Numbered from the stretch's first letter, positions 9,407 through 20,552 are shown. The stretch: DNA of 64,000 nucleotides from Thermodesulfobacteriota bacterium (GCA_024274915.1 JAJSAC010000063.1:1-64000), one strand, 5' to 3'. Made by a program: numbers and translations. The notes: generated by a model not told the origin, from the sequence alone.

Positions 9407-9425
9407 GGTTTTTGTCACAAAAACC
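9407..9425. promoter_or_regulatory. 19-bp perfect palindrome upstream of lysC
   Basis: GGTTTTTGT-C-ACAAAAACC has perfect 9-bp arms around one base and lies 128-146 bases before the lysC start. Its form suits a dimeric regulator's operator; it could also form a small hairpin. No regulator gene is adjacent. Confidence 0.45.
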
Positions 9426-9552
9426 GTTGAAGGTGGTGGTTCCTTTTGCTATGGAGGGGGGCAAGTTTTGAGAAAGCCTTGCGAGGATTCCAAGGTCTCT
9501 GAGGCCTGGAGCCTGGGGACTGGATGGGGATTTCTTCCAGGAGGGAAGAGCG

Positions 9553-10797
9553 ATGGCACTGGTAGTGCAAAAGTACGGTGGAACTTCCGTGGGCACGGTG
9601 GAGAAGATCAAGAGCGTGGCCAGGAGGGTGGCCAAGACCAAAGACGCCGGAAATGATGTGGTGGTGGTCATCTCGGCCATGGCGGGGGAGACGGACAGGC
9701 TAATAAGCTTGGCCAAGGAGATCACAGAGATGCCCGACGAGAGAGAGATGGACATGCTCCTTTCGTCGGGAGAGAGGGTCTCATCCGCTTTGTTGGCCAT
9801 AACCCTCAAGGCCATGGACTATCCTGCCCGTTCTTTTACGGGTAGGCAGGCAGGTTTCATCACCGACGGTGTTCACACCAAAGCCAGGATAAAAAAGATT
9901 GAGGCTCAGCAGGTGAGAGATGCCCTGGCCCGGGGCGAGATCGCTGTGGTGGCGGGTTTTCAGGGTGTGGACGAGTTGTCCCATGATGTGACCACCTTGG
10001 GGCGCGGTGGTTCCGACACCACGGCGGTGGCCCTGGCGGCTGCCCTCCAGGCCGATGTGTGTGAGATCTACACGGATGTGGAGGGTGTTTATACTGCTGA
10101 TCCCAGGATCGTGCCCCACGCCAGGAAGTTAGATCGTGTATGTTTCGAGGAGATGATGGAGATGGCCAGTGCCGGGGCCAAGGTGCTCCAGGTCAGATCC
10201 GTAGAGATGGGTATGAAGTATGGGATACCCATACATGTGAGATCCACCTTTACAGATAAGGAGGGAACCATGGTGGTGCCATTCAGCGAAGAGATGGAAG
10301 CGGTGTTGGTTTCGGGAGTGACCCATGACAAGAACCAGGCCAAGATTACGGTCATGGGAGTGCCTGACAGGCCGGGCATAGCCAAGGCCCTCTTCACTCC
10401 CATTGCCGATGCGGCCATAAATGTGGACATGATCATCCAGAACGTGAGTCAAGACGGACTCACTGACATCTCCTTCACTGTGGCCAGGACGGACCTGCCC
10501 AAGGCCATTGAGGTGATGAAGGAGGTGGTACCCACATTAGGGGCCAAGGGTTTCACCACCAATGCGGATATTGCCAAGGTTTCTATAGTGGGTGTGGGAA
10601 TGCGGTCCCATCCCGGCGTGGCCGCCAAGATGTTCGAAACCCTGGCCAACGAGGGGATCAACATCCTCATGATTTCCACCTCTGAGATCAAGGTGAGTTG
10701 TGTCATCGAGGACAAGTATACCGAGTTGGCTGTTAGGGCTTTACACGATGCTTTTATAGGAGAGAGGGGAAGTAGTGGAAAAGGTGAAGAAGGTTAA
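9553..10797 (+). CDS. lysC: Aspartate kinase
   Basis: Phosphorylates aspartate, the first step to lysine, threonine and methionine. Starts [11 protein letters not shown], the kinase ATP-binding signature; further marks are [24 protein letters not shown] and [12 protein letters not shown]. Two ACT domains follow from about residue 265 ([16 protein letters not shown] and [18 protein letters not shown]), the normal arrangement for single-domain kinases with end-product inhibition. 414 residues is typical. RBS GGAGGGAAGAG precedes the ATG. It overlaps cimA by 23 nt, so the two are translationally coupled. It is separated from apgM by a 267-bp gap with repeats and a palindrome. Confidence 0.96.
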   Translation: MALVVQKYGGTSVGTVEKIKSVARRVAKTKDAGNDVVVVISAMAGETDRLISLAKEITEMPDEREMDMLLSSGERVSSALLAITLKAMDYPARSFTGRQAGFITDGVHTKARIKKIEAQQVRDALARGEIAVVAGFQGVDELSHDVTTLGRGGSDTTAVALAAALQADVCEIYTDVEGVYTADPRIVPHARKLDRVCFEEMMEMASAGAKVLQVRSVEMGMKYGIPIHVRSTFTDKEGTMVVPFSEEMEAVLVSGVTHDKNQAKITVMGVPDRPGIAKALFTPIADAAINVDMIIQNVSQDGLTDISFTVARTDLPKAIEVMKEVVPTLGAKGFTTNADIAKVSIVGVGMRSHPGVAAKMFETLANEGINILMISTSEIKVSCVIEDKYTELAVRALHDAFIGERGSSGKGEEG

Positions 10798-12376
10798 GCT
10801 TTACGATACCACTTTGAGGGATGGTACCCAGGCGGAGGAGATCAGCTTCTCCAGCATGGACAAGCTCATGATCGCCGAGAAGCTGGACGAGCTGGGTATC
10901 CATTACATTGAAGGTGGGTGGCCTGGGTCCAATCCCAAGGATATGGAGTTTTTTGCGCTGAGCAAGAGGCTCAACCTGAAACAGGCCAAGATTGCCGCCT
11001 TCGGTTCTACCAGGAGGGCAGGGATTAAGGCCCAGGACGATCCCAACATCAAGATGCTTCTCAAGGCCGATGTGCCCGTGGTCACCATCTTCGGTAAATC
11101 CTGGGATCTCCACGTCACCGATGCCCTGAGGTGCAGTCTGGATGAGAACCTGAAGATGATCTACGATTCCGTCTATTACGTTAAGGATCGGGTGTCCGAG
11201 GTGATTTACGATGCCGAGCACTTTTTCGACGGGTACAAGCGGAACCCCGAGTACGCCATGAGGACCATATGGGCTGCCGAGGAGGCAGGGGCCGATTGTA
11301 TTGTTCTCTGCGACACCAATGGGGGGTGTCTACCCTTTGAGATCCAGGAGATCGTGGCCAGGGTGCGCCAGGAGATCTCGGCGCCTTTGGGTATCCATGC
11401 CCACAACGATTCGGAAACGGCTGTGGCCAATTCCATCATGGCCGTTCTTTGCGGGGCTGAGCACGTACAGGGGACCATTAACGGCTTCGGTGAGCGCTGT
11501 GGCAACGCCAACCTCTGCTCCATCATCCCAAATCTCCAGCTCAAGATGGGCATTGAGTGTGTCTCTCCCCAACAGCTCAATGACTTGACCAGGATTTCCC
11601 GTTTTGTCTATGAGGTGGCCAACCTGAAGCCCTGGCCCCACCAGCCTTATGTGGGCAAGAGCGCTTTCGCCCACAAGGGCGGGGTTCATGTATCGGCGGT
11701 CATGCGCAATCCCGAAACCTATGAGCATATCCGGCCCGAGTTGGTGGGTAATCGCCAGAGGGTGCTGGTCTCCGACCTCTCGGGCAGAAGCAACATCGTC
11801 TACAAGGCCCAGGAGTTTGGTTTGGATTTGGACTCTAAAGACCCCGTGGTCCAGAATGTTCTGGAGGACCTCAAGGTGTTGGAGCACCAGGGTTATCAGT
11901 TTGAGGGGGCCGAGGCTTCTTTTGAAATTCTGATTAAGAAGGCCATGAAGAGGTTTAAGCCTTACTTTTCCCTAAAGGGCTTTCGGGTCATTGTGGATAA
12001 GAGGAGTCGAGAGGACGAACCTGTGAGTGAGGCTATGGTGAGGGTGAGTGTGCCCCCTGATAGGATGGAGCACCAGTTTATGGCTGCTGAGGGTAACGGT
12101 CCTGTCAATGCCCTGGACAGGGCATTGAGGAAGGCCCTGGAGGAGTTCTATCCCAGTCTCTCCACCGTCCAGCTCACCGATTACAAGGTCCGTATCCTGG
12201 ATGAGGCGGCGGGAACGGCGGCCAAGGTCCGGGTCATTATAGAGTCCACCGATGGCAAACGCCGCTGGGGCACTGTGGGGGTCCATGAGAACGTAATAGA
12301 GGCTTCCTGGCAGGCTCTGGTGGACTCCATTGAGTACAAGCTCATGAAGGACGAAGAAGAGAACGGCCAAGAGTAA
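10775..12376 (+). CDS. cimA: (R)-citramalate synthase
   Basis: Condenses pyruvate and acetyl-CoA to citramalate for threonine-independent isoleucine synthesis. The N-terminal TIM barrel has [14 protein letters not shown], the metal-binding [13 protein letters not shown] and [12 protein letters not shown]; the C-terminal third carries the LeuA-type regulatory domain. 533 residues and the sequence style match the long citramalate synthase group found in Geobacter and relatives rather than 2-isopropylmalate synthase. The start is a GTG inside lysC. A strong terminator follows about 75 bases after the stop. Confidence 0.93.
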   Translation: MEKVKKVKLYDTTLRDGTQAEEISFSSMDKLMIAEKLDELGIHYIEGGWPGSNPKDMEFFALSKRLNLKQAKIAAFGSTRRAGIKAQDDPNIKMLLKADVPVVTIFGKSWDLHVTDALRCSLDENLKMIYDSVYYVKDRVSEVIYDAEHFFDGYKRNPEYAMRTIWAAEEAGADCIVLCDTNGGCLPFEIQEIVARVRQEISAPLGIHAHNDSETAVANSIMAVLCGAEHVQGTINGFGERCGNANLCSIIPNLQLKMGIECVSPQQLNDLTRISRFVYEVANLKPWPHQPYVGKSAFAHKGGVHVSAVMRNPETYEHIRPELVGNRQRVLVSDLSGRSNIVYKAQEFGLDLDSKDPVVQNVLEDLKVLEHQGYQFEGAEASFEILIKKAMKRFKPYFSLKGFRVIVDKRSREDEPVSEAMVRVSVPPDRMEHQFMAAEGNGPVNALDRALRKALEEFYPSLSTVQLTDYKVRILDEAAGTAAKVRVIIESTDGKRRWGTVGVHENVIEASWQALVDSIEYKLMKDEEENGQE

Positions 12377-12377
12377 G

Positions 12378-12450
12378 TACGGGCAGAGGTAGAGGCAAAG
12401 GTAGAGATAGTGAAGTTCAGATAGCGGCAGAGTAGGGGTAGAGAGGGCTG
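12378..12450. repeat. Degenerate GGTAGAGGCAAAGGTAGAG short-word repeat
   Basis: The space between cimA and the terminator is made of variants of GGCAGAGGTAGAGG. Resembles the repeat after apgM but is shorter and more degraded. No gene is seen here. Confidence 0.5.
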
Positions 12451-12451
12451 A

Positions 12452-12487
12452 GGGCAGAGGAGGGAAATCCTCTGCCCTTTATTTTTT
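12452..12487 (+). terminator. Terminator between convergent cimA and DUF3108 gene
   Basis: GGGCAGAGGA and TCCTCTGCCC form a perfect 10-bp stem with a six-base loop, followed by TTTATTTTTT. The T-rich tail overlaps the stop codon of the minus-strand gene, so the stem can also serve as that gene's 3' end. Confidence 0.88.
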
Positions 12488-13237
12488 CTCAGCCTTTGCC
12501 TTTACCTCTGCCTGCTTTATCTCGTAGCCTGTCAGTTCCCCCACCACCTTGCCCAGGAAGATGTCCACTTCCACTTTAGCGGGGATGCGGTGCTGATCCT
12601 TGGTGAACCAGACGTACACATGACCCCCCTTCTTCTTTCTGAAGACCCCCTTCATCTTTTTCCATCGGGGCTCTACCTTGAAGGTGTCGAAGGTACCGGC
12701 GGGCACCTTCACCCTTTCCTCTTTTAAGGGGATTACCTGAATCTTTTCCACCCTCTTGCCATCGGTGGAAGGCAGGGAGCAGGAGGCGCTTTCCCGGGGA
12801 CAGCGGAACCGGAAGGCGTACAGTATGGAGCAGGGATCGTAGAGGGGAGGGGGGACGGTCTTTTGACTTTTGAGCTTCCCGTTTTTGCGGTAGATGAGCT
12901 TCCCTGTGGAAGGATTGTAAGTAACCTCGTCGTGACGGTGGTATCCTACTTCCTTCAGGCGTTTCTCGTAATGAAGGAAAGAGGATATATCAGGCGGCGT
13001 AGAGGAGAAGAAGTAGTCCCTCACGGAGAAGAAGGAATCTATAGGGGCTACTGTCTTGGCTTTCATCTCGATGGTGAGAATTTCTTTCCCTCTTTCCATG
13101 GTGATACTGGCTTTGGCTATTCCAATCAGCTTGTTCCAGCTGATGCGGTAGGTGAGTGTCTCCCTCTGGGGTACCTCCAAGGCCAACAGGGGAGAGGAGA
13201 GGAGGAGGGTTAAAGTGATGACAAAGGCCCTTCTCAT
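12479..13237 (-). CDS. Exported DUF3108-like protein
   Basis: 252 residues with a clear signal peptide (MRRAFVITLTLLLSSPLLALE). The pattern LTYRISWNKLIGIAKASI, a mid-region FFSVRDYFFSSTPP and a late AGTFDTFKVEP...YVWFTKDQHRIPAKVE match the DUF3108 family of periplasmic or outer-membrane-associated proteins of unknown function. It overlaps the upstream hydrolase gene by 4 nt, so the two form one minus-strand operon. No function can be inferred beyond export. Confidence 0.75.
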   Translation of the reverse strand: MRRAFVITLTLLLSSPLLALEVPQRETLTYRISWNKLIGIAKASITMERGKEILTIEMKAKTVAPIDSFFSVRDYFFSSTPPDISSFLHYEKRLKEVGYHRHDEVTYNPSTGKLIYRKNGKLKSQKTVPPPLYDPCSILYAFRFRCPRESASCSLPSTDGKRVEKIQVIPLKEERVKVPAGTFDTFKVEPRWKKMKGVFRKKKGGHVYVWFTKDQHRIPAKVEVDIFLGKVVGELTGYEIKQAEVKAKAEKK

Positions 13238-14232
13238 CCCTCTTCCTCTTTGAGGCTATAGAGAATGAGGCCTTTCTCCCGCCGGCTGGTTACCACTCCC
13301 TCCATTTCCAATAGGTCCAGACGCCCCATAACTTCTGATAGCAGTACAAAGGCTTCTCCTTTCCGGCTCTGGGGATAGAGTCTTCTCATGATCTGAAAAG
13401 GGGTCAGAGCCCCTTCTTTAAGGGTGTCCATGTAGATCTTCTTTTTGTATTCCATGCGCTTTCTCAACTCTTCCAAGGCCGTCTCTGTTCTTCCCTCTTT
13501 CTCCCGATGTCCGGGGAAGAAGGTGTTTATGCCCCGAGCGGCGAATCTTTTCAAGGACTCCAGGTGCAAGGGCATGGACGGGGTCCTGAAGCCGCTGGGA
13601 GTTATGTCTATAATAGGATCAGGAGTGATATGGGTGAAGATGAAGTCCCCCGTGATGGCCCACCCTTCTCTTGGGCATAATAGGACCACGTGGCCAGGGG
13701 AATGGCCTGGGGTGTGCATCACTTCTAATTTTAACCCTTCCCAGAAGAGCAGGGTGCCTTCTTCTAAGGGATGAACCTTCTCGAGGTCCCTGGCATACGG
13801 AGTTTCCCAAACTATGAATTTGACGAAGTAGGCCAAGTAATCTGATGGCATGCCCATTTGGGCCAGATAAGGTTTCATCTTTAGGTAGTAATCTCTCCGG
13901 TCAGTCACTTTGTCCCAGTCCCTGGGATGGATAAGAACGGTCTTGCCCCCCTCTTCTATGAGGCCCTGGGCAGCCCCGTAGTGGTCTGAATGGCCGTGGG
14001 TCAGTAGGAGCTGTTCTATCCGGTTCAGATTCAATCCCAGGCAATAGAGTTGTTCTTGAAGGGCCGCCAGGGATTCGGGGCTGTTAACCCCCACATCGAC
14101 GAGGGTGATGGGTTCCAGTTTTATGAGGTAGGTATAGACGGGTCCTATAGGGTAGGGGGTGGGTAGTTCCAGCTGGAATATGCCGGGTCTTATCTCGTAG
14201 GGTTGAACCTTTTCTGCCATGCCCTTTTTCAT
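13234..14232 (-). CDS. MBL-fold metallo-hydrolase (LACTB2/glyoxalase II-like)
   Basis: 332 residues with the metal-binding motif THGHSDHYGA (H-x-H-x-D-H) near residue 80, a third ligand in MHTPGHSPGHVVLL and a fourth Asp/His region in AITGDFIF and FFPGHRE. The C-terminal ~80 residues have a small winged-helix look (LTPFQIMRRLYPQSR), as in LACTB2-like members that act on nucleic acids or thioesters. First gene of a two-gene minus-strand operon. MITE copy B starts 44 bases upstream of its start codon. Substrate unknown. Confidence 0.82.
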   Translation of the reverse strand: MKKGMAEKVQPYEIRPGIFQLELPTPYPIGPVYTYLIKLEPITLVDVGVNSPESLAALQEQLYCLGLNLNRIEQLLLTHGHSDHYGAAQGLIEEGGKTVLIHPRDWDKVTDRRDYYLKMKPYLAQMGMPSDYLAYFVKFIVWETPYARDLEKVHPLEEGTLLFWEGLKLEVMHTPGHSPGHVVLLCPREGWAITGDFIFTHITPDPIIDITPSGFRTPSMPLHLESLKRFAARGINTFFPGHREKEGRTETALEELRKRMEYKKKIYMDTLKEGALTPFQIMRRLYPQSRKGEAFVLLSEVMGRLDLLEMEGVVTSRREKGLILYSLKEEEG

Positions 14233-14276
14233 ACAACATGGGAAAGGATCTGGGAAGCGTAAGAACCTTTAAAGGA

Positions 14277-14471
14277 CAGGACTTCCCCCAAAACTCCCTT
14301 CTTGGTAAAGGCATCGTGTTCAGAATCCTGGATTTTTTCTTTCCAACAAGTGAAAGGGCGGGGCATTCCTCCCTTGCCCATGGCTCATGGCTGATAGCAA
14401 CTATGAGCTATCATCTCTGCGGTCGGAACGCCCCGCCCTGACCCATAAGGGTAAAACTGGGGGAAGTCCTG
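14277..14471 (+). mobile_element. MITE-like element, copy B (195 bp), with perfect 8-bp target duplication
   Basis: Terminal repeats CAGGACTTCCCCCA / TGGGGGAAGTCCTG are perfect and the flanks are TTAAAGGA (14269-14276) and TTAAAGGA (14472-14479). Inner inverted repeat GGGCGGGGCATTCC with GGAACGCCCCGCCC. The centre is the shortest of the three copies and folds as GATAGC-AACTATGA-GCTATC. The outer ~85 bp on the left side differ from copy A at only a few positions. It occupies the intergenic region between divergent genes; the rest of that region holds the tolC promoter. Confidence 0.92.
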
Positions 14472-14561
14472 TTAAAGGAATGTTGCTAGATGAGGTGAAC
14501 TCGGTCTATCCTGACAAGAAAGGTCTGGGCACTATTCTTTTGTGAGATCTCAAATTGGGTA

Positions 14562-14590
14562 TTGACATCTTAATATAATGATATACTAAT
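14562..14590 (+). promoter_or_regulatory. Promoter for the RND efflux operon
   Basis: A perfect TTGACA with a 17-base spacer to ACTAAT in a markedly AT-rich stretch, 20-27 bases upstream of the first start codon. Confidence 0.5.
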
Positions 14591-14616
14591 ATCGAAAGTT
14601 CCTTTAGGGGGTGGGC

Positions 14617-15984
14617 ATGTTGAGGGGGAAGAAGCTCAGGGTTTGGGGAGTAGGGTTACTTCTGTTTCTTTTGCCCTTTTCTGCTTCGGCGGGGGAATTG
14701 AAAGGCTTGGTGGAGCGAGCTCTGAAGGAGAACCATGGGTTGAAGGGAGAGGGATGGTCCACGGTGGCTTCCAAGGAGGAGTATCTGGCTTCTTGGGGCC
14801 TCTTCTTTCCCCGGCTCTGGTTTCAGGAGGAAGGCTTTAGATCCAACAATCCGCCTTTTGTTTGGATGACCAAGATGAGCAGGCGGGACGTGACCCTGGG
14901 GATGATGAATCTGGAGGGTTTCAACCGACCCCATGCCGTCACCGATTTCAAGTCTTCGGTCAATGTGGCCTGGCCCCTTTTCCACGGGGGGGAGGTCTAT
15001 TCTACAGTGATGATGAACCGGGCCTTCTACCATTCGGCCCAGAGGTGGTTGGGTTCCAACAAAGAGAGGGTGGCTTTGATGGTGGTGGAGAGGTACCTGG
15101 AAGCGGCCTGGGCCAGGAGTCGGGTGGAGGCGGCCCGTTTGGCGGTGGAGAGTGCGCGGGGTCATGTGTCCACTGCCCAGGCCAGGTTCAAGAGGGGAAT
15201 GGCCCTCAGGGCGGATGTACTCAGGGCCAAGGTCTATTTGGCTTCCATGGAGGACCGCTTGGCCAGGGAAGAGACGGCTTGGGAGGTGGCCAAGCGATCC
15301 CTCAGTCTGGTGGTGGGGGGGGATCCCCGGGTTCCTGTGGAGATCAAGGGGGACTTGAAGAGTCTCTATGGTGATCTCCGGGATTTTCACGCTACCCTTG
15401 ATAGCCTGGTGAGTAGGGCCTTGGAGAAGCGGGGGGACTACCTGGCCCAGAAGGCCCGGGTGGAGGCGGAGAGGTATGGGGTGAAGCGGGCCAAGTCCGA
15501 TTATTTTCCCAAGATAGACCTGATGGCATCTTGGGAGTGGCATGGCCACAACTTCCCCGGGGATAGCGACGCTTCCAATTGGATGGTGGGGGGGGTGGCC
15601 AAGATCAATATATTCGATGGTTTTGCCCGGGAGCATAGGGTGAGGAAGGCCAGGGCCCTTTTGGCCATGGAAAGGGAGAGGGTGGAGGAGAAGAGGCGGG
15701 AGCTGGTATTGGAGGTGGTGTCAGGTTTGCTGAAGGTGAGAGAGGCAAGAAAGAGGGTAGACTCTTCCAGGTCTTCAGTGGAGGAGGCTAAGGAAGCTTT
15801 GAGGGTGGTGGAGAAGCGCTATGGCGCTGGCTTGGCTACCATAGTGGAGGTGAATGACGCCCAGTCAGCTCTGGTGGAGGCTAGGAGCCTCTATCTTGGG
15901 GCCCTTCATGATTATCTGGCGGCCCTTTATACCCTCCAGTACTCCACTGGAGGACTGTTGGATTTTATGGGAGTGGAGGAATAG
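14617..15984 (+). CDS. TolC-family outer-membrane efflux channel
   Basis: About 455 residues. A signal peptide (VWGVGLLLFLLPFSASAGE) precedes two repeats of long alpha-helical hairpins rich in A-R-V-E-A and ending with the VNDAQSALVEAR segment typical of outer-membrane efflux proteins. The ORF track starts at a GTG (14611), but AGGGGG sits six bases before the ATG at 14617, which is the better start. First gene of a three-gene tripartite pump with the adaptor at 16088 and the RND pump at 17247; a 100-bp gap separates it from the adaptor. Confidence 0.9.
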   Translation: MLRGKKLRVWGVGLLLFLLPFSASAGELKGLVERALKENHGLKGEGWSTVASKEEYLASWGLFFPRLWFQEEGFRSNNPPFVWMTKMSRRDVTLGMMNLEGFNRPHAVTDFKSSVNVAWPLFHGGEVYSTVMMNRAFYHSAQRWLGSNKERVALMVVERYLEAAWARSRVEAARLAVESARGHVSTAQARFKRGMALRADVLRAKVYLASMEDRLAREETAWEVAKRSLSLVVGGDPRVPVEIKGDLKSLYGDLRDFHATLDSLVSRALEKRGDYLAQKARVEAERYGVKRAKSDYFPKIDLMASWEWHGHNFPGDSDASNWMVGGVAKINIFDGFAREHRVRKARALLAMERERVEEKRRELVLEVVSGLLKVREARKRVDSSRSSVEEAKEALRVVEKRYGAGLATIVEVNDAQSALVEARSLYLGALHDYLAALYTLQYSTGGLLDFMGVEE

Positions 15985-16087
15985 GGTCCCAGGACCTCCT
16001 CATGGGTTGGGGTAGATGGAGGTCTGAGGGTTTTCTCAAAAAATCGGGGTCCAGGGGGGTAAAGGGCCCCCTTGAGGGAGGACGAGC

Positions 16088-17257
16088 ATGATGGATAGGG
16101 GGTGGAGAAGGGGATTGCTGGGAGGTGTGTTTGCCATTTCCCTGCTCCTTGTGGGCTGCGGGGGCAAGAAGGAGCGTGCCGTTGAGAGGCCCAGGGTGCA
16201 GGCCGACACTGCCAGGGTAAAGGCTTACGAGATACCTATGGTGAGGGAGTTCCCAGGCCGGGTAGAGGCCAGGGGTGAGCTCACTTTGGCCAGTAAAGTG
16301 GCCGGTTATGTGAGGGAGGTGAGGGTGGAGGAGGGGCAAAGGGTGAAGAAGGGGCAGCTTCTCCTCATCCTGGACGATAAGGATGTCAGGGCCAGGATCA
16401 GGGCCCTGGAGGAGACCCGAAAGGCCTTGGAGAAGCAGAAGGCTGCTCTGGCTTCCCGGCTCGCCTATGCCCAGGCCAACTTTCGGCGTTATGCCCTCCT
16501 GCTAAAAGAAAAGGCGGTGACCCAGGAGGAGTTTGACAAGGTCCGATCCCAGTATCAGGCCCTGGTGGAGGAAGAGAAAGCCCTGGAGTACAGGATTAAA
16601 GGGATCAGGTCCCAGACCCAGGCCCTGGCCCAGACCCTGAGATACACCGTTATTCGGGCTCCTTATGGTGGGGTGGTCACTGCCCGGAGGGTAGACCCGG
16701 GTACCTATGTGAGCCCCGGCACCCCTCTCCTGACCCTGGAGTCTCCGGGGGCCGGATACTGGTTTGTTGCCCAAGTGGATGAGGCCTATCTTTCTCGGTT
16801 AAAGAGTGGGGAGGTGGTTTTTCTCTACATCAAGCCCCTAGGCGAAGCCTACAGGGCCAGATTGGATCGGGTTGTGCCCTGGGTGAATCCCCATACGGGG
16901 GGGTTCAAGGTGAAAGTGGATGTGTCCTCCTTCCCTGTCAGGTCAGGCATGTTTGGCAAGTTGTATCTGGTGGTGGACAAGGCCCGCCGAGTCCTCATTC
17001 CGTGGAGGGCTGTGGTGAGAAGGGGGAATCTGGACGCAGTTTATACTGTGGACCAAGGCAACGTGGTCCATTTCCGGATCATTAGAACGGGCAGGAGCTA
17101 TAAAAGGGCGGGAAATGAATGGATGCCTGTGGCTACCTCTCAGGAAGCCCTGCGGCGTGGCTTGTGGGTAGAGGTGCTGGGGGGGCTGGACCCGGGAGAG
17201 AGGTTGGTGGTTTCCAATCTGGACGAGATGAGGGAGGGAGTGAGCCTTGAGCGGTGA
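16088..17257 (+). CDS. RND efflux periplasmic adaptor (membrane fusion lipoprotein)
   Basis: 389 residues. N-terminal lipobox [10 protein letters not shown] indicates a lipoprotein. The lipoyl half-motif [34 protein letters not shown] is followed by a coiled-coil hairpin (~95-175), the second lipoyl half ([22 protein letters not shown]) and a beta-barrel domain. This order is that of HlyD/AcrA adaptors linking pump and channel. GAGGGAGGACGAGC precedes the ATG. It overlaps the pump gene by 11 nt. Confidence 0.92.
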   Translation: MMDRGWRRGLLGGVFAISLLLVGCGGKKERAVERPRVQADTARVKAYEIPMVREFPGRVEARGELTLASKVAGYVREVRVEEGQRVKKGQLLLILDDKDVRARIRALEETRKALEKQKAALASRLAYAQANFRRYALLLKEKAVTQEEFDKVRSQYQALVEEEKALEYRIKGIRSQTQALAQTLRYTVIRAPYGGVVTARRVDPGTYVSPGTPLLTLESPGAGYWFVAQVDEAYLSRLKSGEVVFLYIKPLGEAYRARLDRVVPWVNPHTGGFKVKVDVSSFPVRSGMFGKLYLVVDKARRVLIPWRAVVRRGNLDAVYTVDQGNVVHFRIIRTGRSYKRAGNEWMPVATSQEALRRGLWVEVLGGLDPGERLVVSNLDEMREGVSLER

Positions 17258-20200
17258 GGAGCACAGGACCCTCGAGTCGGATAAGGAGGGAAAAGTAGAA
17301 GGAAAGGACAAGGGGGCGGAGGAGCACCAGCATCCCGGGCTTCACCACGGCGGCTTTGTTTCCAAGATTACCGAGATCTTTGTAGATTCAAAGATCACTC
17401 CTCTCTTTATCATCATCACCTTGCTCCTGGGGCTCTTTGCCATATTTAACACCCCCAGCGAGGAAGAGCCCCAGATCGTTGTGCCCATGGTAGACATCTT
17501 TGTCCGTATGCCCGGGGCCACTCCCAAGGAGATAGAGAACCGGGTGATAGGGCCCATGGAGAAGCTCATTTGGGAGATTCCCGGGGTGGAGTACGTCTAT
17601 TCAACAGCCATGCCCGGTAGGGCTATGACGGTGGTGAGGTTCTACGTGGGCCAGGATGTGGAGAAGAGCCTTGTCAAGGTCTATGACAAACTCTACGCCC
17701 ATCTGGACTGGATTCCACTGGGGTGTTCCAAGCCCATACTGAAGCCCCGATCCATAAACGATGTACCCTTCCTGGTCCTCACATTTTGGGGGGAGCACTA
17801 TGATGGTTATACCCTACGACAGATAGTGGCCAGGGTGAACGATGAGGTCCGCTCTATCTTTGGCATCTCCGAGACCTCCGTCAAAGGGGGGCTTCGACGT
17901 GAAGTCCGGGTGGATCTGGATCCGGCCAAACTGACCAATCTGGGTCTGGACCCTGTGGATGTGGCCCAGGCCGTGTTGGGGCAGAATCAGGCTTTGGAAA
18001 CCGGGGGATTTGACCGGGAGAACTACCGTTTTTTGGTGCGTTTGAACAACTTTTTCGTCTCCAAGGAAGACGTGGAGCGTACGGTGGTGAAGGTGGTGGG
18101 TGGAAAACCCGTCTTCCTGAGGGACGTGGCCCGTATCACCGATGGTCCCCAGGAGCCCCAGGATTATGTCCTTTTTGCTGCCGGTCCTTCAGGGGCAGAA
18201 AAGGGTCTTAGAGAGCCGCCAGGCCGGCTCTATCCCGCTGTTTCTCTGACCATTGCCAAGAGGAAGGGAAAGGATGCCACTCGGCTGGCTAAGAAGGTGT
18301 TGCGCAAAGTGGAGCTTTTGAAGGGCAGTCTCATCCCCCGGGATGTTCAGGTGACTGTCACCCGGAACTACGGGGAGACGGCTAAAGAGAAGTCCAACGA
18401 GCTTCTGGAGCACCTGGGCATTGCCACTCTGTCTGTGGCCATCCTCATTGCCCTCTTCTTGGGTTTGAGGGCCAGTTTGGTAGTCCTGGTGGCGGTGCCC
18501 GTCACCTTGGCCATCACCCTGTTCGTCTACTATTTTCACGGGTATACCCTGAACCGGGTCACCCTTTTTGCCCTCATCTTTTGCATAGCCATTCTTGTCG
18601 ATGATCCCATAGTGGATGTGGAGAATATCTTCCGCCATCTCCATCTGCCAGAGAATAAAGGCAAACCTTTCAAGGACGTGATTGTCCAGGCCGTCAATGA
18701 GGTGAGGAGTCCTTTGATTTTGGCCACCTTTACCGTTATCGCAGCTATTTTACCCATGGCCTTCGTCCGGGGACTGATGGGGCCGTACATGCGGCCCATG
18801 CCCGTGGGGGCTTCGGTGGCCATGTTCTTCTCCATGGTTGTGGCCTTTGTGGTGACCCCCTGGACGGCTTATCACTTTCTGGGCAGGGGTGGCCATGCCT
18901 TTGAGGCCGAGAAGGAGAACATAGCTACCCGATATTATCGGTGGGCCATGGGCCATCTCATAAGGGACAAGAGGTGGAGATGGGCCTTTCTGGGTTCTGT
19001 GGTCTTCCTCCTTTTGGCGGCTTGTTCCCTCTTCTACTACAAGGTGGTCATAGTGAAGATGCTTCCCTTCGACAACAAGAGCGAGTTCCAGGTCATTGTG
19101 GACATGCCCGAGGGGTCGACTCTGGAGAAGACGGCCAAGGTGGCCGAGGCATTGGGCCAGTATTTGCTCAGCGAGCCTGAGGTGACGGATTACGAGATCT
19201 ACGTGGGCACAGCGGCTCCCTTTAATTTCAATGGCTTGGTACGCAACTACTATTTGCGAAAGGGACCAAACGTGGCCGACATCCAGGTGAACCTCTTGCC
19301 CAAAAGTAAAAGGAAGCTCCAGAGTCATGACATTGCCAAGCGGGTGAGACCCGGTCTCACCAGGATTGCCAGGGCGTACAGGGCGAGGGTGAAGGTGGTA
19401 GAGATCCCTCCTGGACCGCCGGTTTTGGACACCCTGGTGGCCGAGGTCTACGGGCCGGATTATGAGAAGCAGATAGGTGTTGCCAGAAAGGTGTTGGGCA
19501 TTTTTGATCACACCCCCGGCGTGGTGGACGCAGACTGGTATATGACCGCTCCTCAGAAGGAGTATCGGGTGGTGGTGGACAGGGATAAGGCGGTGGCTAT
19601 GGGTGTTGTACCCTCCAGGGTGAAGGAGGTGGTGGAGTCGGCTTTGAAAGGCAGGATCTTGGGGCTTCTCCACGATCCCGATGCCAGGGAGGATGTTTAT
19701 GTCTTCATGCGTTATCCCCGGCCTTTACGGTCTGGCCTTCCTGAACTGGAGTCTATCAGGGTGAAGTCCTTGACGGGCAAATTGGTCTCTCTCGCCGAGG
19801 TGGCCCATATAGAGGAGGGGGTTATAGACCATCCCATTTACCATAAAAACCTGAAACCTGTGGTCTACGTAATCGGCGATGTGGCGGGTCGGGAGGAGAG
19901 TCCTATTTATGCCATGTTCAAGATGAACAAGGAGCTGGACAAGCTCATCACCCCTGGGGGCTATCCCTTGAAGCGCTACTATATTCGCCAGCCCTTTACC
20001 CAGGATGAGTATTCCATGAAATGGGATGGGGAGTGGCAGATCACGTATGAGGTTTTCAGGGATCTAGGTCTGGCCTTCGGGGCTGTTATGATAATCATCT
20101 ATATTCTCATTGTAGGCTGGTTCCGCTCATATTCGGTGCCCATCACCATCATGGCTCCCATACCCCTCTCCCTGATAGGCATAGTGCCCGCCCATGCCCT

Positions 20201-20552
20201 CATGGGGGCCTTCTTCACGGCCACGTCCATGATAGGTTTCATCGCCGGTGCGGGTATCGTCGTGCGGAATTCCATTATTCTGGCAGACTTCATAGAGTTG
20301 CGCTTGGCCCAGGGCATGCCTTTGGAAGAAGCGGTGATAGACGCTGGGGCCGTTCGCTTCCGGCCTATGCTCCTTACAGCTTCGGCCGTGGTGGTGGGTT
20401 CCTTTGTCATCCTTTTCGATCCTATATTCCAAGGGTTGGCCATCTCCCTTATGGCAGGGGAAGTGGCCTCAACCCTTTTCTCACGCATGGTGGTACCCAT
20501 TCTTTATTACCTGGATCATCGCTGGAAGCGGGAAAAGAGGATAGTCCTTTAG
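17247..20552 (+). CDS. RND-family inner-membrane efflux pump
   Basis: 1,101 residues, slightly longer than AcrB because of a charged N-terminal extension of ~30 residues before the first membrane helix ([18 protein letters not shown]). The fourth helix contains [13 protein letters not shown], which carries the pair of Asp residues used for proton relay in RND pumps. Two large periplasmic loops and a second helix bundle ([34 protein letters not shown]) complete the duplicated topology. Belongs to the acriflavine/HAE side rather than clear metal-efflux CusA; the substrate cannot be told. Confidence 0.93.
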   Translation: MSGEEHRTLESDKEGKVEGKDKGAEEHQHPGLHHGGFVSKITEIFVDSKITPLFIIITLLLGLFAIFNTPSEEEPQIVVPMVDIFVRMPGATPKEIENRVIGPMEKLIWEIPGVEYVYSTAMPGRAMTVVRFYVGQDVEKSLVKVYDKLYAHLDWIPLGCSKPILKPRSINDVPFLVLTFWGEHYDGYTLRQIVARVNDEVRSIFGISETSVKGGLRREVRVDLDPAKLTNLGLDPVDVAQAVLGQNQALETGGFDRENYRFLVRLNNFFVSKEDVERTVVKVVGGKPVFLRDVARITDGPQEPQDYVLFAAGPSGAEKGLREPPGRLYPAVSLTIAKRKGKDATRLAKKVLRKVELLKGSLIPRDVQVTVTRNYGETAKEKSNELLEHLGIATLSVAILIALFLGLRASLVVLVAVPVTLAITLFVYYFHGYTLNRVTLFALIFCIAILVDDPIVDVENIFRHLHLPENKGKPFKDVIVQAVNEVRSPLILATFTVIAAILPMAFVRGLMGPYMRPMPVGASVAMFFSMVVAFVVTPWTAYHFLGRGGHAFEAEKENIATRYYRWAMGHLIRDKRWRWAFLGSVVFLLLAACSLFYYKVVIVKMLPFDNKSEFQVIVDMPEGSTLEKTAKVAEALGQYLLSEPEVTDYEIYVGTAAPFNFNGLVRNYYLRKGPNVADIQVNLLPKSKRKLQSHDIAKRVRPGLTRIARAYRARVKVVEIPPGPPVLDTLVAEVYGPDYEKQIGVARKVLGIFDHTPGVVDADWYMTAPQKEYRVVVDRDKAVAMGVVPSRVKEVVESALKGRILGLLHDPDAREDVYVFMRYPRPLRSGLPELESIRVKSLTGKLVSLAEVAHIEEGVIDHPIYHKNLKPVVYVIGDVAGREESPIYAMFKMNKELDKLITPGGYPLKRYYIRQPFTQDEYSMKWDGEWQITYEVFRDLGLAFGAVMIIIYILIVGWFRSYSVPITIMAPIPLSLIGIVPAHALMGAFFTATSMIGFIAGAGIVVRNSIILADFIELRLAQGMPLEEAVIDAGAVRFRPMLLTASAVVVGSFVILFDPIFQGLAISLMAGEVASTLFSRMVVPILYYLDHRWKREKRIVL

